This document shows positions 28,301-38,540 of a DNA stretch of 64,000 nt, piece after piece. Both the position numbers and the translations under genes were made by a program. A model generated the notes under the pieces. It saw only the letters and a program-made list of their open reading frames with translations. It was not told the origin of the DNA and searched no databases. Numbering within the stretch: position 1 is the stretch's first letter; each line of letters opens with the position of its first letter. This DNA comes from Nymphaea colorata (lineage: Eukaryota > Streptophyta > Magnoliopsida > Nymphaeales > Nymphaeaceae), in assembly GCF_008831285.2 (NCBI RefSeq), contig NC_045147.1, positions 23,584,981 to 23,648,980 of the forward strand, read 5' to 3'.

Positions 28301-29728
28301 ACTTACAGCTACTCCACCGATTCAGAAATTATCGTATACTTCTTGTATTTTATATATTTACTATTATTTAATAATCACCAATTTATTGTTTTAACATTGT
28401 CTAAACATCATCAACCATTATTCCCTTTGTCCCCATAGATCTTTTAGACAAAATTCCCATTTCCTTTAAAATTTTTCTTCATATCATTTGAAGTTTAAAA
28501 AAAAACCAAAATTTAAAACTTTCTGTTTCAGGAACGGTTCTTATTATAGTCTACTGGCTGGTGCTCTGCATCTTTTAGAACAAAAACGCTCAATCCAAAG
28601 ACAGTGTTCAGAGTTAGAAGCGGAAGCCGATGTTACTGAAGAAGGAATGCCGAATATGAAATGCATGAAACTACAGTCAGTGGGTTCCTGTATATCATGT
28701 AATCAGCTTCACCATTATTCCCTTCCATGTGAACAGCAAAGGACTATGTCATAAACGCTACGGGCCGTTATCTTATTAACCGATTAGGTTTTATAAATGG
28801 TTCTTTTCTACTTTGAATATGGAGCATTTTCCTTTCCCTTTCCAGCTCTCCACAAAATTTCTCATCATACCCTTTCTCTAAATGGAACTCCCAGTTGGAC
28901 AAGCCTTCCCTTCAACTGTTCGACGTCAAATGGAAGATTTTGCGTCAGAAGCATAAAATAGTCGGAAATCGGGAATCAAGAATGTTGAACATAAACCACC
29001 CAACAACCATGAGAAAACATAGATACAAATATTAGTTAGAAGAAGAGCTAAGCACTTCAGTAAAGAATTAAAATCCAGCGGTTACGGAAATAAGAATCGA
29101 AACCTGGAATCTGCAGATGTAATAGCCATCACCAATTGCTTTTCTCATAAGATCAACGGGCTTCATATCCGGATTTCGACGTGTAAAGTGAACACTCAGA
29201 TTCACCAATGCCTTCACTCTGTCTGGTCTAAACAGGCAAAGGTACCAGGCAATCACGGCTCCCCAGTCATGCCCAATTACGAAAACCTGCTGCCACGAAG
29301 AGAGTTACCAATTATCGTACGAAGGAAAGACGGCATGAAATTAAAGAAAAAAAATCAACGAGAACAATGAAAGAAAAGCTTTGAATTCAGAGGGAAAGCA
29401 TGAATAGGGACTGAACAAGAGAAAATAGATGGGGAGAATAACGTGCTTTTTCCTCGCCAAGGGCGTTAAGCAGGCCGATGAGGTCTCCGACGATATGGAA
29501 ACAAGTGTAGTTGTCGATGCCCTGAGGGGCGTCGGTGTCTCCGTAGCCTCTGAGGTCGGGGGCCAAAGCATGGTAGCCATCGTCCGCTAGAGCGAGGATC
29601 TGGTGGCGCCATGTGTACCAGAGCTCAGGGAAGCCGTGGAGGAGCAGCACCAGGGGGCCGCTGCCCTTCTCTGCTATGTGCATCTTGATGCCATTGGTCT
29701 CTATGGTTCTGTGCTGTATGCTCTCCAT
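25360..29728 (-). CDS. Soluble epoxide hydrolase, cluster gene 1
   Basis: An alpha/beta-hydrolase that opens epoxides, in plants chiefly fatty-acid epoxides of cutin and oxylipin routes. Exons on the complement: 29728-29447, 29286-29104, 27930-27653 and 25606-25360; product 329 residues. Seen: the oxyanion-hole motif HGFPELW (31-37), nucleophile Asp101 in VIGHDWGA, lid tyrosines at 149-150 (GYYICRF) and 242-243 (NYYRN), Asp273 in GELD and His308 in GAGHF, so the catalytic set is complete. Intron 1 fits only a GC donor (AAA|GCACGT), because the nearby GT cannot join in frame to any acceptor. Exon 3 carries a 15-residue tandem repeat absent from its neighbours, making this protein longer than usual. 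An in-frame upstream ATG at 29839 would add 37 residues, but the start at 29728 aligns with both paralogues. Physiological substrate is unknown. Confidence 0.93.
27774..27863 (-). repeat. In-frame 45-bp tandem duplication in exon 3 of epoxide hydrolase gene 1
   Basis: A 45-bp unit beginning CTTCCAAGGACGTTCCTGAA (plus strand) occurs at 27774-27818 and again from 27819, almost unchanged. On the coding strand it adds a second copy of the 15-residue Pro/Ser-rich block containing PAPPISPSGTSLE. It lies in the lid domain, in the loop between the two lid tyrosines. Confidence 0.95.
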
Positions 29729-30774
29729 CACCAGCCACACTCTCTCCCTCTCTCCGGCACCCCCAGCTAAAGATCCCTCTCGGATCTGGCAGCCATAGCC
29801 TTTCCTACCACTGATTTTAAAATCTAGGAGAATGGACATCTCATCGTTGATACGGGAAAAACAAAGCCATCGTTTTGTCTCTTTCGATTGCTGCAGTCGT
29901 GCCTTTTCTATATCCACCCAAACTTGAATAATTTATGTTTCTGAAAACAAGAGAGTTGCATTTACGGGTCTTTCTCATTTCTAAATGGGTTTTCTTAGGT
30001 CAAGAGCTCTCACATTTGGCCACCTATATCGGCTAATATCGACTAAAATGTAGCCGAAATTTACCCAACTTCTTTCAGACACATGACATGCCGGTATGGA
30101 TCTTACTGTTTTCTCTTGTTTATAAATACTTTATTATTTTTAATATTAATTGTATCTGGTGTTACATACACAAATAGATACAAAAAACTCGACTTAATGG
30201 ATGCACTTTTGTTTGGTTCTTTATATCGTCTTGCAAAATAAATTTCGCCTCTAATTCAGACGTTGACAACTTTTGGTGCGGTTCCTAGTGAAAAGTTTTG
30301 AATGAACTCTGCGTACCTCGTCCTGCTTTATCCTATGTGCCTCAAAATATATTGTGAGTTTCAGAAATTTTAGATCATCGCAGTTTTCTATCCTGTGTAG
30401 ACCATTTAATTTTAGTTGCTTAAAAAATCCTGTTTAAATATCAAATCGAACTCGTTTAATTACGCACTTTAAGCTTCATTGAAATCTTGTGGATCATATC
30501 TATGCGGTTAATATTTTGAAAAAGAAAACATCAAAGATCGGTTACTAGAATGCGATTGCACAATTTTTAAAAAGCTATTTCACATTGCACCGGATCCCCT
30601 CTGTACGCTAAGGTTTTGAAAATAAAAGAGGAAGAGTGATTTCTATAATGTAGAACGTCTATCCGGATTCCGCTTTTCGAATAGGGTCCTTCCAAATTTC
30701 CAATTCCTCTTTAAAGTAATGGGAAGTCACTATGTTTTGTCGTTTTGAAGAATTGGATCAAGCAACAGAAATGG
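29729..30774. other. 5' flank of epoxide hydrolase gene 1
   Basis: The 5' leader and promoter of gene 1 should lie here. The first about 190 bases stay open in the gene's frame. The remainder is AT-rich with no recognised feature. Confidence 0.5.
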
Positions 30775-31815
30775 CATTTCACGCTTTTAACTCTTTTTTT
30801 CTTTTCAAGAATCCGTTCTGTAGAAGAAGAGATTCTGACGAAATGCCCTGCTCCTTCAACTGCGACAATTTCTTCCAGCATGAGCATCACGTTGCTGTAG
30901 TAAGCATTGAAGAATCGTCACAGACACTGGGCATCCGTAACTTGGTGTGGAATCCATTTCCATTTTAAATACGCAAAGCAGGAAGACTTCCTTGGAACCA
31001 TGTGGAATTCTTGGTATTTTCCTTTCACTTTTTGTCACATCTACTTTGTTCTTTGATTAGAGCTTCTACGTTTTCCTCCCAAGAATCTCCTCGGCACTTT
31101 CCCTCCACATGTCCTTCGGTGCACACCCATCCAGTACCGTGCGTTGCAAGACGTGAAGAGAAATAATGTTATTGATCATGGTCGATTTCCCGTGAGTAGC
31201 CACTAGATCATGACTTTGAACAAGAAATCTGCTTTTCTTATTGGGGTTCCAGATAACTGGGCAACGATTAAATCCAAGATTCTAAACAGATAACGGTTAA
31301 TCCATTTCGTGGTTGGGTTCGCTTGAAGTGATTCAGAGTACGGTTTAATTTTCGATCATAAACTAATCCCAGGTTCATGATTTGCATATTGTGTGGGACA
31401 AATTCATGCCGTGATGAAAGTTCGATACTTACTAACCGGGCGATTAGATAGCAGTTACAGTAAATGTCATTTTTAATCCCATAAAACCGACGAGACTTCG
31501 CTCAGCCCTCTCTGCGGACATGACAATCATAATAAGCTATATCGATGACGAGCAGTTACTCAGGAAAGGGGTTGAATGTGAATGTGAAACATGCATAATC
31601 TTGTATTCTTTTTAAATAAAGGATGGAATTTGCAGCACTTCGCACATATGGAAAATGCCCTGATCCTAATCGACTGGATGTTTTTCTCCACATACTTGCA
31701 GAGATTCCAGCTTCATTATGGCAGGACGGAATGCAGGTAGATTGGCCATTTTCTAGTTAGAAAGTTCTTCGTTAAAGCTCTTCTTTCAGTATCAGCAAAC
31801 TCAGGTTCTTTTTGC
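30775..31815 (-). pseudogene. Truncated epoxide hydrolase relic 1 (3' part)
   Basis: On the plus strand, 30838-30890 matches part of exon 4 of the intact genes (GAAATGCCCTGCTCCTTCAA, then ACAATTTCTTCCAGCA). It then jumps to sequence like their intron 3. About 31.2-31.6 kb resembles gene 2's intron 3 block by block. A match to the 5' end of exon 3 (TTTCAGTATCAGCAAACTCA) lies at 31786-31805. Most of exon 4 and all of exons 1-2 are missing, so this cannot be functional. It abuts the 3' flank of gene 2 and looks like a leftover of unequal exchange. Confidence 0.75.
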
Positions 31816-32014
31816 AGGCTCAATCATGTTACTGCTGCAGTTGGACAAAAGTAGAGAAGGAAAATGAAAAGGACGAGGTTCATCCCTGATGGGGAGTACA
31901 CGATTCTCATCTGCTTTATTTAACTTACAAGCGAATGCAGTCTGAAACACTTCATGGCCATGAGCAAACAGCAACACAGAATAGGGAAAAGCAAACAGGA
32001 AGCTAGACACGAAT

Positions 32015-33712
32015 TCAGAACTTGTTAATGAAGTCGAGGATGTGCTGGCTAACCTCGTTTGGCCTTTCCTGGGTAATGAAATGCCCTGCTCCTTCTATTA
32101 TGACAATCTCTTCCAGCAGCGGAACGTCAGACTTGAAGCAGTCACCATGGATGTATTCTTTTGCACCTGGAGTGGTGTAGACGACGTCCTCATCTCCAAC
32201 GACGAACTTAGTTGGTACCATAATCTTTGATCCTTGCCATGGCGCCAAAAGCTCCCAATTTCTGCAACAGGCATTGCACAACCGTCACACGCACACTAGG
32301 GTCCCTCGATGGCGTGAAGTATACATGGAAGGCAAATAATTTCCTGTCCTGTCTTCCTCTTGGGGAAAAAGAAAAAAACTCTTTGATGCAGGCAAAGTAT
32401 CTCGGAACCAGTGGAATCCTGTCTTTTAAGTTCAAACCTATTCAATACTCGTGTATCATGGTCGACTTCCTGGTAATGGCTTGTCCTTTTCCTCCTTCAA
32501 GAATTTTATAGCAGTTTAATTTTTCGTTTATGGGAAACCAAATATATAAAATAATTCTATCTAAACAGACCACGATTAGTCCATCTGTAGTTCTGTACTA
32601 GTTCCAAGTAGGACCAATTAATCTCAAGCTCACGATATGCAATCTCTCTGGGAAAATAGACGCCATGGATTGATAAACAGCCAGATACTTGTTACTATTA
32701 TCATCTTTAATCTCACAAAACTGAAGAGATTTTCTTCAGTCCCTTCTGCAGACATGGGCATAATAGCAATTCCGACAAGTTTGTTCTTGAGACAAATGAA
32801 TCATGCAAAACAGCGTCTTTTTTTTTTCTCTTCCCGATAATTTGGAAGTTGCAGCATGTTTGAGAAATGCGCTGCTCCCAACTTCTTGTTCTTCTACGTC
32901 TGCAACTTTAAAGCCTCCGGGTTCATATGGAGGGGGCGAGATATAGATAAATGCATCAAGTTTTCTATCGAGCGTTGGATTATATGAATCAGAAAGAAAT
33001 CAATCTGCAGCAGCATCATAAAGTTCTCTAGCTAGCAAATTGATTTTAACTAGGCAACTTTGCCGATGGAGAAGAAGACAAAAACAAAATCCGGAGCAGA
33101 GGATTTTCGCTTTTCACGCAAACTGCTGCTGATGCAGTAAGCTGAAAGTTCATGTTGTGTGCGTGCATATGGAGAAGGGGATCATGACATACCGGTTCAA
33201 GTTGCGATAGTAGTTCAAGCCGCCAGTGAAGCCGCTTTTCTGAAACTTGTCCACATAATAACGTAATTCTTCCTCTGATAACCATGCAGGCAAGGTATCA
33301 GGTGCTGACCAACTTTCGAATAAACCATCGGGAAAAATGGGAGGACCCGTTTTCCGGTAAGTCAGGAAGGTTTTTATAGATTTCTCAGTATCAGCCAACT
33401 CAGCTTCTGCTTTTCCGGGCTCCTACATATTCCATCAAATCAAAATTGATAGGGTCAGTGGCTGAACCCTTGGCAACGTGAAGGAAATAAACTTTCAAAG
33501 CAATATGCGTAGGACTATCTTCAGCAACAATTAATCAAGTCAATGTGACGATGACGATCATATTTATGATGATGAACACGTTGATACAACTAAGAACAAC
33601 GACCACCAAAGAGACGCATGACTATGGAACGACAGCGTACTCGAGAACTCTCAGTCGCAACAGAAAAAAGAGAGAGAAAGGATAACCATATTGTACAGCC
33701 AAGGCCAGTTCC

Positions 33713-33752
<40 letters not shown>

Positions 33753-34612
33753 TCTTTTTTTCCAGCTCTGTTGGAAATTTCTCGTTACATACTTACATCC
33801 CCTCGTTGAATGCCCGCAACAAAAATCTTATTTGCCTATCTCTGGAGATTATTATTCCATTTTAAATCTCTAAATCCATCCCCAGTTGAACAAGTCGGAT
33901 TTTGCATCAGAAGAATAAAATAGTCGGGAATCAAGAATGTTGAACATAAACCCCAACAACCATGAGAAAACATAACATTCAAACCTGGAATCTGCAGACG
34001 TAATAGTCATCACCAAATGCTTTCCTCATAAGATCGACAGGCTTGATAGCCAGATTTCGAGGCGTAAACTGAACGCTCAGATTCACCAGTGCCTTCACCC
34101 TGTCCGGTCGAAACAGGCAGAGATACCAGGCGGTCAGAGCTCCCCAATCATGCCCAGCTACGAAAACCTGCTCCCATGATCCTGAGAATCATCAGCAATT
34201 AACATACGAAGGAAAAGCGGCATGGAAATAAAGAGACACCAGAGCAAGCGAAGAAACAAAAGCTTGGAAATCTGAGAAAAAAAGCATGAAGGGGAAAAAG
34301 AGAGAAAGGAGACGGAGGAGAAGAACGTGCCTTTTCCTCGCCAAGAGCGTTGAGCAGGCCGATGAGGTCCCCGACGATATGGAAATAAGTGTAGTTGTCG
34401 ACGCCCTGGGGGGCGTCGGTGTCGCCGTAGCCTCTGAGGTCAGGGGCAACGGCGTGGTACCCACTATCTGCTAGAGCAAGGATCTGGTGGCGCCATGAGT
34501 ACCAGAGCTCAGGGAAGCCGTGGAGAAGCAGCACCAAAGGGCCGCTGCCCTTCTCTGCTATGTGCATCTTGATGCCATTGGTCTCGATGGTTCTGTGCTG
34601 TACGCTCTCCAT
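32015..34612 (-). CDS. Soluble epoxide hydrolase, cluster gene 2
   Basis: Second complete member of the cluster, with the same predicted reaction as its neighbours. Exons on the complement: 34612-34331, 34167-33985, 33422-33193, 32261-32015; product 313 residues, normal for plant soluble epoxide hydrolases. Complete catalytic set: Asp101 in VAGHDWGA, lid tyrosines at 149-150 and 226-227 (NYYRN), Asp257 in GDED and His292 in GAGHF. The C-terminus is DFINKF, close to the family's usual ending. The donor of intron 1 is read as GC (AAG|GCACGT), a good match to the GC-AG consensus. A GT donor four bases on, joined to an earlier acceptor, could also stay in frame with five extra residues but would be unlike the family. 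Exons 1 and 4 are very close to those of gene 1 and gene 3 respectively. It lacks gene 1's exon 3 repeat. Confidence 0.94.
33717..33750 (+). repeat. (GA)n microsatellite in intron 2 of epoxide hydrolase gene 2
   Basis: About 14 uninterrupted GA units followed by GGGAGAGA. The run lies inside the 562-bp second intron, where on the coding strand it reads as CT. Confidence 0.92.
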
Positions 34613-34624
34613 CGCCAACCAAAC

Positions 34625-34658
34625 TCACCACCTCTCTCTCTCTCTCTCTCTCTCTGCT
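34625..34658 (+). repeat. (CT)n tract just upstream of epoxide hydrolase gene 2
   Basis: A TCTC run lies a few tens of bases before the ATG at 34612, so on the coding strand it is a GA-rich 5' leader. Shorter GA-rich leaders precede gene 1 as well. Confidence 0.75.
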
Positions 34659-34804
34659 TCCGAGACACCCTCGGGCCTCGGCTAAACAGACCTCTTCCTC
34701 CGACCAACTTGCCTAAGATGTTGAGCTCTCATCGTTCATTGTTCGATTAACGGTCAGGAATTTGAGGACGGAGAAAAGAAAGGGTTATTGTTTTGATAAG
34801 AGCT

Positions 34805-35020
34805 TCCGATCAAATGCCCTGCTTCTTCAATTATGACAATTTCTTCCACCAGCAGAAGAACCCTGTTTCTGCAACAAGCATCGCAGAACCGTCACACGCA
34901 CTAGGCGTCTTCGACGAAGTATAGGAGTCCAATTCCACTTCAGATAAGCATGGCAGGAGGACTTTGTTGGAACCATGTGCCTTTCCCTTTACTCTTTTTA
35001 GTTCGTCCGTCGATCTTACG
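34805..35020 (-). pseudogene. Truncated epoxide hydrolase relic 2 (3' part)
   Basis: CAAATGCCCTGCTTCTTCAA followed by ATGACAATTTCTTCCACCAG matches the same piece of exon 4 as relic 1. It is followed by the exon 4 acceptor region (CTGTTTCTGCAACAAGCATC) and intron 3 sequence (AGAACCGTCACACGCACTAG). The middle of exon 4 is deleted, as in relic 1, so both relics may descend from one damaged copy. It sits directly upstream of gene 2 and ends where an AT-rich repeat begins. Confidence 0.75.
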
Positions 35021-35027
35021 GCTAGGG

Positions 35028-35217
35028 CCTTAGCCCCATTCAATTTTTTTTTTTAAATTTACAAGTAAATTTTTAAAAAAGTTTACTTGTTTTATATAAA
35101 AATTTTAAAAAATGATATTTCAATCATTATTAAAATTTAAAAACTTCAATCATTATTAAAATTTAAAAACTTTAATTCAACCCACTTCATAAAAAAAACT
35201 TTTGGTTTCGCCCCTGC
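35028..35217. repeat. AT-rich dispersed-type repeat with an internal 26-bp tandem copy
   Basis: A block rich in A and T runs from CTTAGCCCC (near 35029) to TTTCGCCCCTGC (near 35205). It resembles the AT-rich repeats common in plant intergenic DNA. Inside it, CAATCATTATTAAAATTTAA plus AAACTT occurs twice in tandem (35121-35146 and 35147-35172). No class can be assigned from one copy. Confidence 0.5.
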
Positions 35218-35304
35218 TTTGATCCATCTAAGAACTATGAGCACAATAGACTAAAACAAAACAAGGACTGGTGCTTAGCAGCAATGAAGGAAACTCCTAT
35301 TCAT

Positions 35305-35330
35305 TATATATATATATATATATATATATA
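35305..35330. repeat. (TA)n microsatellite
   Basis: About 13 uninterrupted TA units. Confidence 0.95.
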
Positions 35331-36049
35331 CCAAACTTCAACACCTTCCCTCCAATTGATCTGTACAAATTTGGTAGGCCCGTTCGCCTTTTAAGATGAT
35401 GAAAATGTAATTTGGCTTTCAAAACAGTTTGAATTGGCCCCTTCTTGACGTCTTTATACACAAGTAAATGTGAAGGGTTGCATGATTATGGCAATAGACA
35501 GCTACAGGTGATACCCACTTCACTTGAAAATCTGCAAGTAAAGATTTCATCTAGAAAATTTCACACGAGACGTTTGCCAATGCTCGATTCTCAGGTTCGT
35601 GTCTTTGTTTTCTACGATATTAAATTATTTCCCAAAAACTTACAATAACCAGAAACGAATCTACGGGTGTCCTTGCAGGCGCCCCAATCATCACCACAAA
35701 AGGTCCTCAGTAAAAGCTTATTTATTGCTTAAAGCATTTTACCTTCACCGGGATTTTGGTTCAAGTATCTCATTACTCTTAACGGAGGAGCTGCTAAATG
35801 GCTCTTTTTTGGACGTTGCCCAAATCAACTCAAGATGTTAACAACAAATAAATTGTCCGGTTGGATATTCAGATGTTACAGAAAGGTATGGGTTGTACAA
35901 CTCTCATACGAAAAAACTTATTATTCGATAAGACGTTGTTTTTTATGAAAACAATTTTTGAAAGTGAGATAATAAAGATGAACATTTGATTATTGACTCA
36001 AATGAACCAAATGAATGTGACAAAGAAGATGCATCCCACCCTCCACTAA
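35331..36049. other. Spacer left of the copia-like relic
   Basis: No gene recognised. From about 35.9 kb the sequence may already belong to the decayed retrotransposon, but no 5' LTR matching the 3' one was seen. Confidence 0.4.
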
Positions 36050-37669
36050 CAACATCATTTTCGTCAAAGAGACCATGATATTTTACTTATTATGGACATT
36101 GATAGTCCTTCAAGAAAGGTAAAAAGAGTCGATTATACATTTGCTTTGGTTGTCATAGAACCAATGAGTTATTAAGATGTTTGAGAAAATAAAATGGGAG
36201 AAATCCATAGAAAAGGAAATAGTGGTTATTGAAAGAAATGACACTTGGAAACTTGTAGATGTACCGTATAACTAAAATGTTATTTGTGTTAAATGGGTCT
36301 ACAAAATAAAATACAATGTTGAAATTTGCAGAAATACAAAATAAGACTTGTTGCAAAAGGATATACTCAATAATATGTGATAGATTTTTCAGAAACTTTT
36401 TCTTCTATTGCACGTTTTGAAATTGTTAGAATTATTTTGACATTAGTTACTCGCATAAAATGGTTAGTTTTTCAAATTGATGTAAAGTCAATGATTTTTA
36501 AATGGCTTCATAAAAGAAGTCTATGTCTACCAAATACATGAGTTTGTTATTAATCGACAAGAATATAAGATATATAGGTTCAAAAAGACTCCTTGTGGCC
36601 TTAAGCAAGCACCACCAACTTGGTATGAGAAACTAGACATACACTTAATGCACAAAGGTTTTCATAGAAGTGAAAGTGAACATGCTTTATATGTAAAGGA
36701 AACATGTAATGATGTTCTTATAGCCTTTGTTTATGTAGATGCCATCATTTATACATGCTCCTCTAGTAGCATCATTGAAAAATTGAAGGCAACCAACAGA
36801 TGTATGAATTTGATATATCAGATTTGGGATTGTTACATTATTTTCTTAGACTTCAAGTTCAACAAACTGACGATGGTATTTTGATTTCTCAAGAAAAATA
36901 TACTTGAGAAATTTAATATATTATCATGCAAACCATGTTCAACTCTCATGAATAGTAATGAGAAATTAACTATAAATGATGACACTCTGAGAACCGATGA
37001 GAAATTATACATGTTGGAAAATTGATGTACTTCACACAAACACTTCGATATTGTATTTTCAGTTGGATTGATCTCAATGTTTAGGCATTGTGCATCAATA
37101 CATCATTTTGGGGCAGCAAAAAAGATTCTTTGTTATATCTGATCATCAACCAATTACAAGATTTGCTATCGATTTAATTTCAATTTTAAGTTAATTGACT
37201 TTTCTTATGGTGATTGGGCTGGTTTTGTTGATGATAGGAAAAATACAAGTAGGTTTGTTTTTACCCTTGGCTAGGAGGATATTTCGTGGATGTCGAAAAA
37301 ACAAGCAATTGTGACTCTATCATCTTTCAAAGCAGAGTGAGTTGCCACAACTGCAACTACATGTCGAACAATATGGATTTGAAGAATTTTGATAATCTTG
37401 CAAAAAAAATAAGCAAGGCAATAGAGTTATTTTGTGACAATCAAGCAATAATTGTCATGACAAAAAAATATGGTATTCCATGGAAGAACTAAACACAATG
37501 AATTACTTGATCATTTATATGTGAAATTGCTAATGATGGAATGATAATAATGAAAATATTGTTCTACAAATAATCACATGGTAGCCGGATTTATACAAGC
37601 AATCAACCATTCAAAGTTCGTAAAATTCAAGTTATCTCTTGAAGTATCCAGTTTTGCATCAAGGAGGAG
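36050..37669 (+). mobile_element. Ty1/copia-like retrotransposon relic (RT-RNase H part)
   Basis: Frame-broken pol sequence of a copia-type LTR retrotransposon. Readable islands appear in the expected order: TWKLVDVP and VKWVYKIK near 36.25-36.31 kb, CGLKQAPPTWYEKL near 36.60 kb, the polymerase box as YVDAIIYT near 36.74 kb (the second Asp is lost), and RNase H-type FCDNQAIIVMTK near 37.45 kb. Many stops and frameshifts separate them, so the element is dead. Gag, protease and integrase were not found, suggesting 5' truncation. A purine-rich tract (AAGGAGGAG, 37661-37669) precedes the LTR-like end. It lies inside the epoxide hydrolase cluster. Confidence 0.85.
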
Positions 37670-38076
37670 TATTAAAATATAAGGAGTATTAAAATATGAT
37701 GCACATGGATGAACAATTTAAAATTGATGTTATCGTAATGCACAATAATGCATAAGGGAGTTAAAAAATTATGTAATGCATTAGCGTGTGGTAATTTTAT
37801 TTTTTAATATGGTTTAGTTATGTCAATATGAGATACCAACGGCAATGGTCACTATAGTTTACACTTAACTCATGTTTTAATGTTTTTTTAATGTGATGAA
37901 TGTAATGTGATTTATGTCATTAGTTATGCCATCATTATTTAAGTTATAGCCTTAAGGTCCTAGAAATAGGTAAGTTGTACCAAGATAGTCTTGTGGTGCT
38001 GTGAGTTGCGCCAGTGTCCTCTTCCTCGCGTACAAAAACATAAGGTCCGGCGTTACATTATTGTTTATTCCCAACA
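37670..38076 (+). mobile_element. Probable 3' LTR of the copia-like relic
   Basis: It begins right after the polypurine tract with TATTAAAATAT, part of a short direct repeat (GGAGTATTAAAATAT twice). It ends at CCCAACA, a typical copia LTR terminus. The opening TG has been lost, or the left border is slightly different. Only one LTR is present, so borders rest on position and ends alone. Confidence 0.55.
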
Positions 38077-38540
38077 CTTTTATTAATTAAAAGATCATTA
38101 AATATATAAAACATAAATACATGGTCAAATCAGATTGAAAATTTTTCAATATTGTTATATGCAAACAAAAGTTATTTGTCCCTATGCATATATTGTCTAT
38201 CCTACCGAAAACTTTACACACATAATTACATATGCATATTCATTTCTTGCGTTTTTGTTAGGCAAACAAGAAGAGGCTCTTAGTAAAATCAATCTGTCGT
38301 TATGGAGAGTGCAAGATTATGCTCTGAAAGTAGAAGAGGAAAAATAAAAGGATTGCATCATTGCAGTGGTTAACTGCACATGAGCAGTTCTACACATGGT
38401 TTATTTCTTTATGATGGGAGTACACGGTTCTCATGTGACTTTACTTAATTCGCACGCAAAAGCAGTCTGAAACAGTTCATGGCCATGAGCAAACAGCGAT
38501 GCAGAAACGGGAAAAGCAAACAGGATGCTAAAAACGAAAT

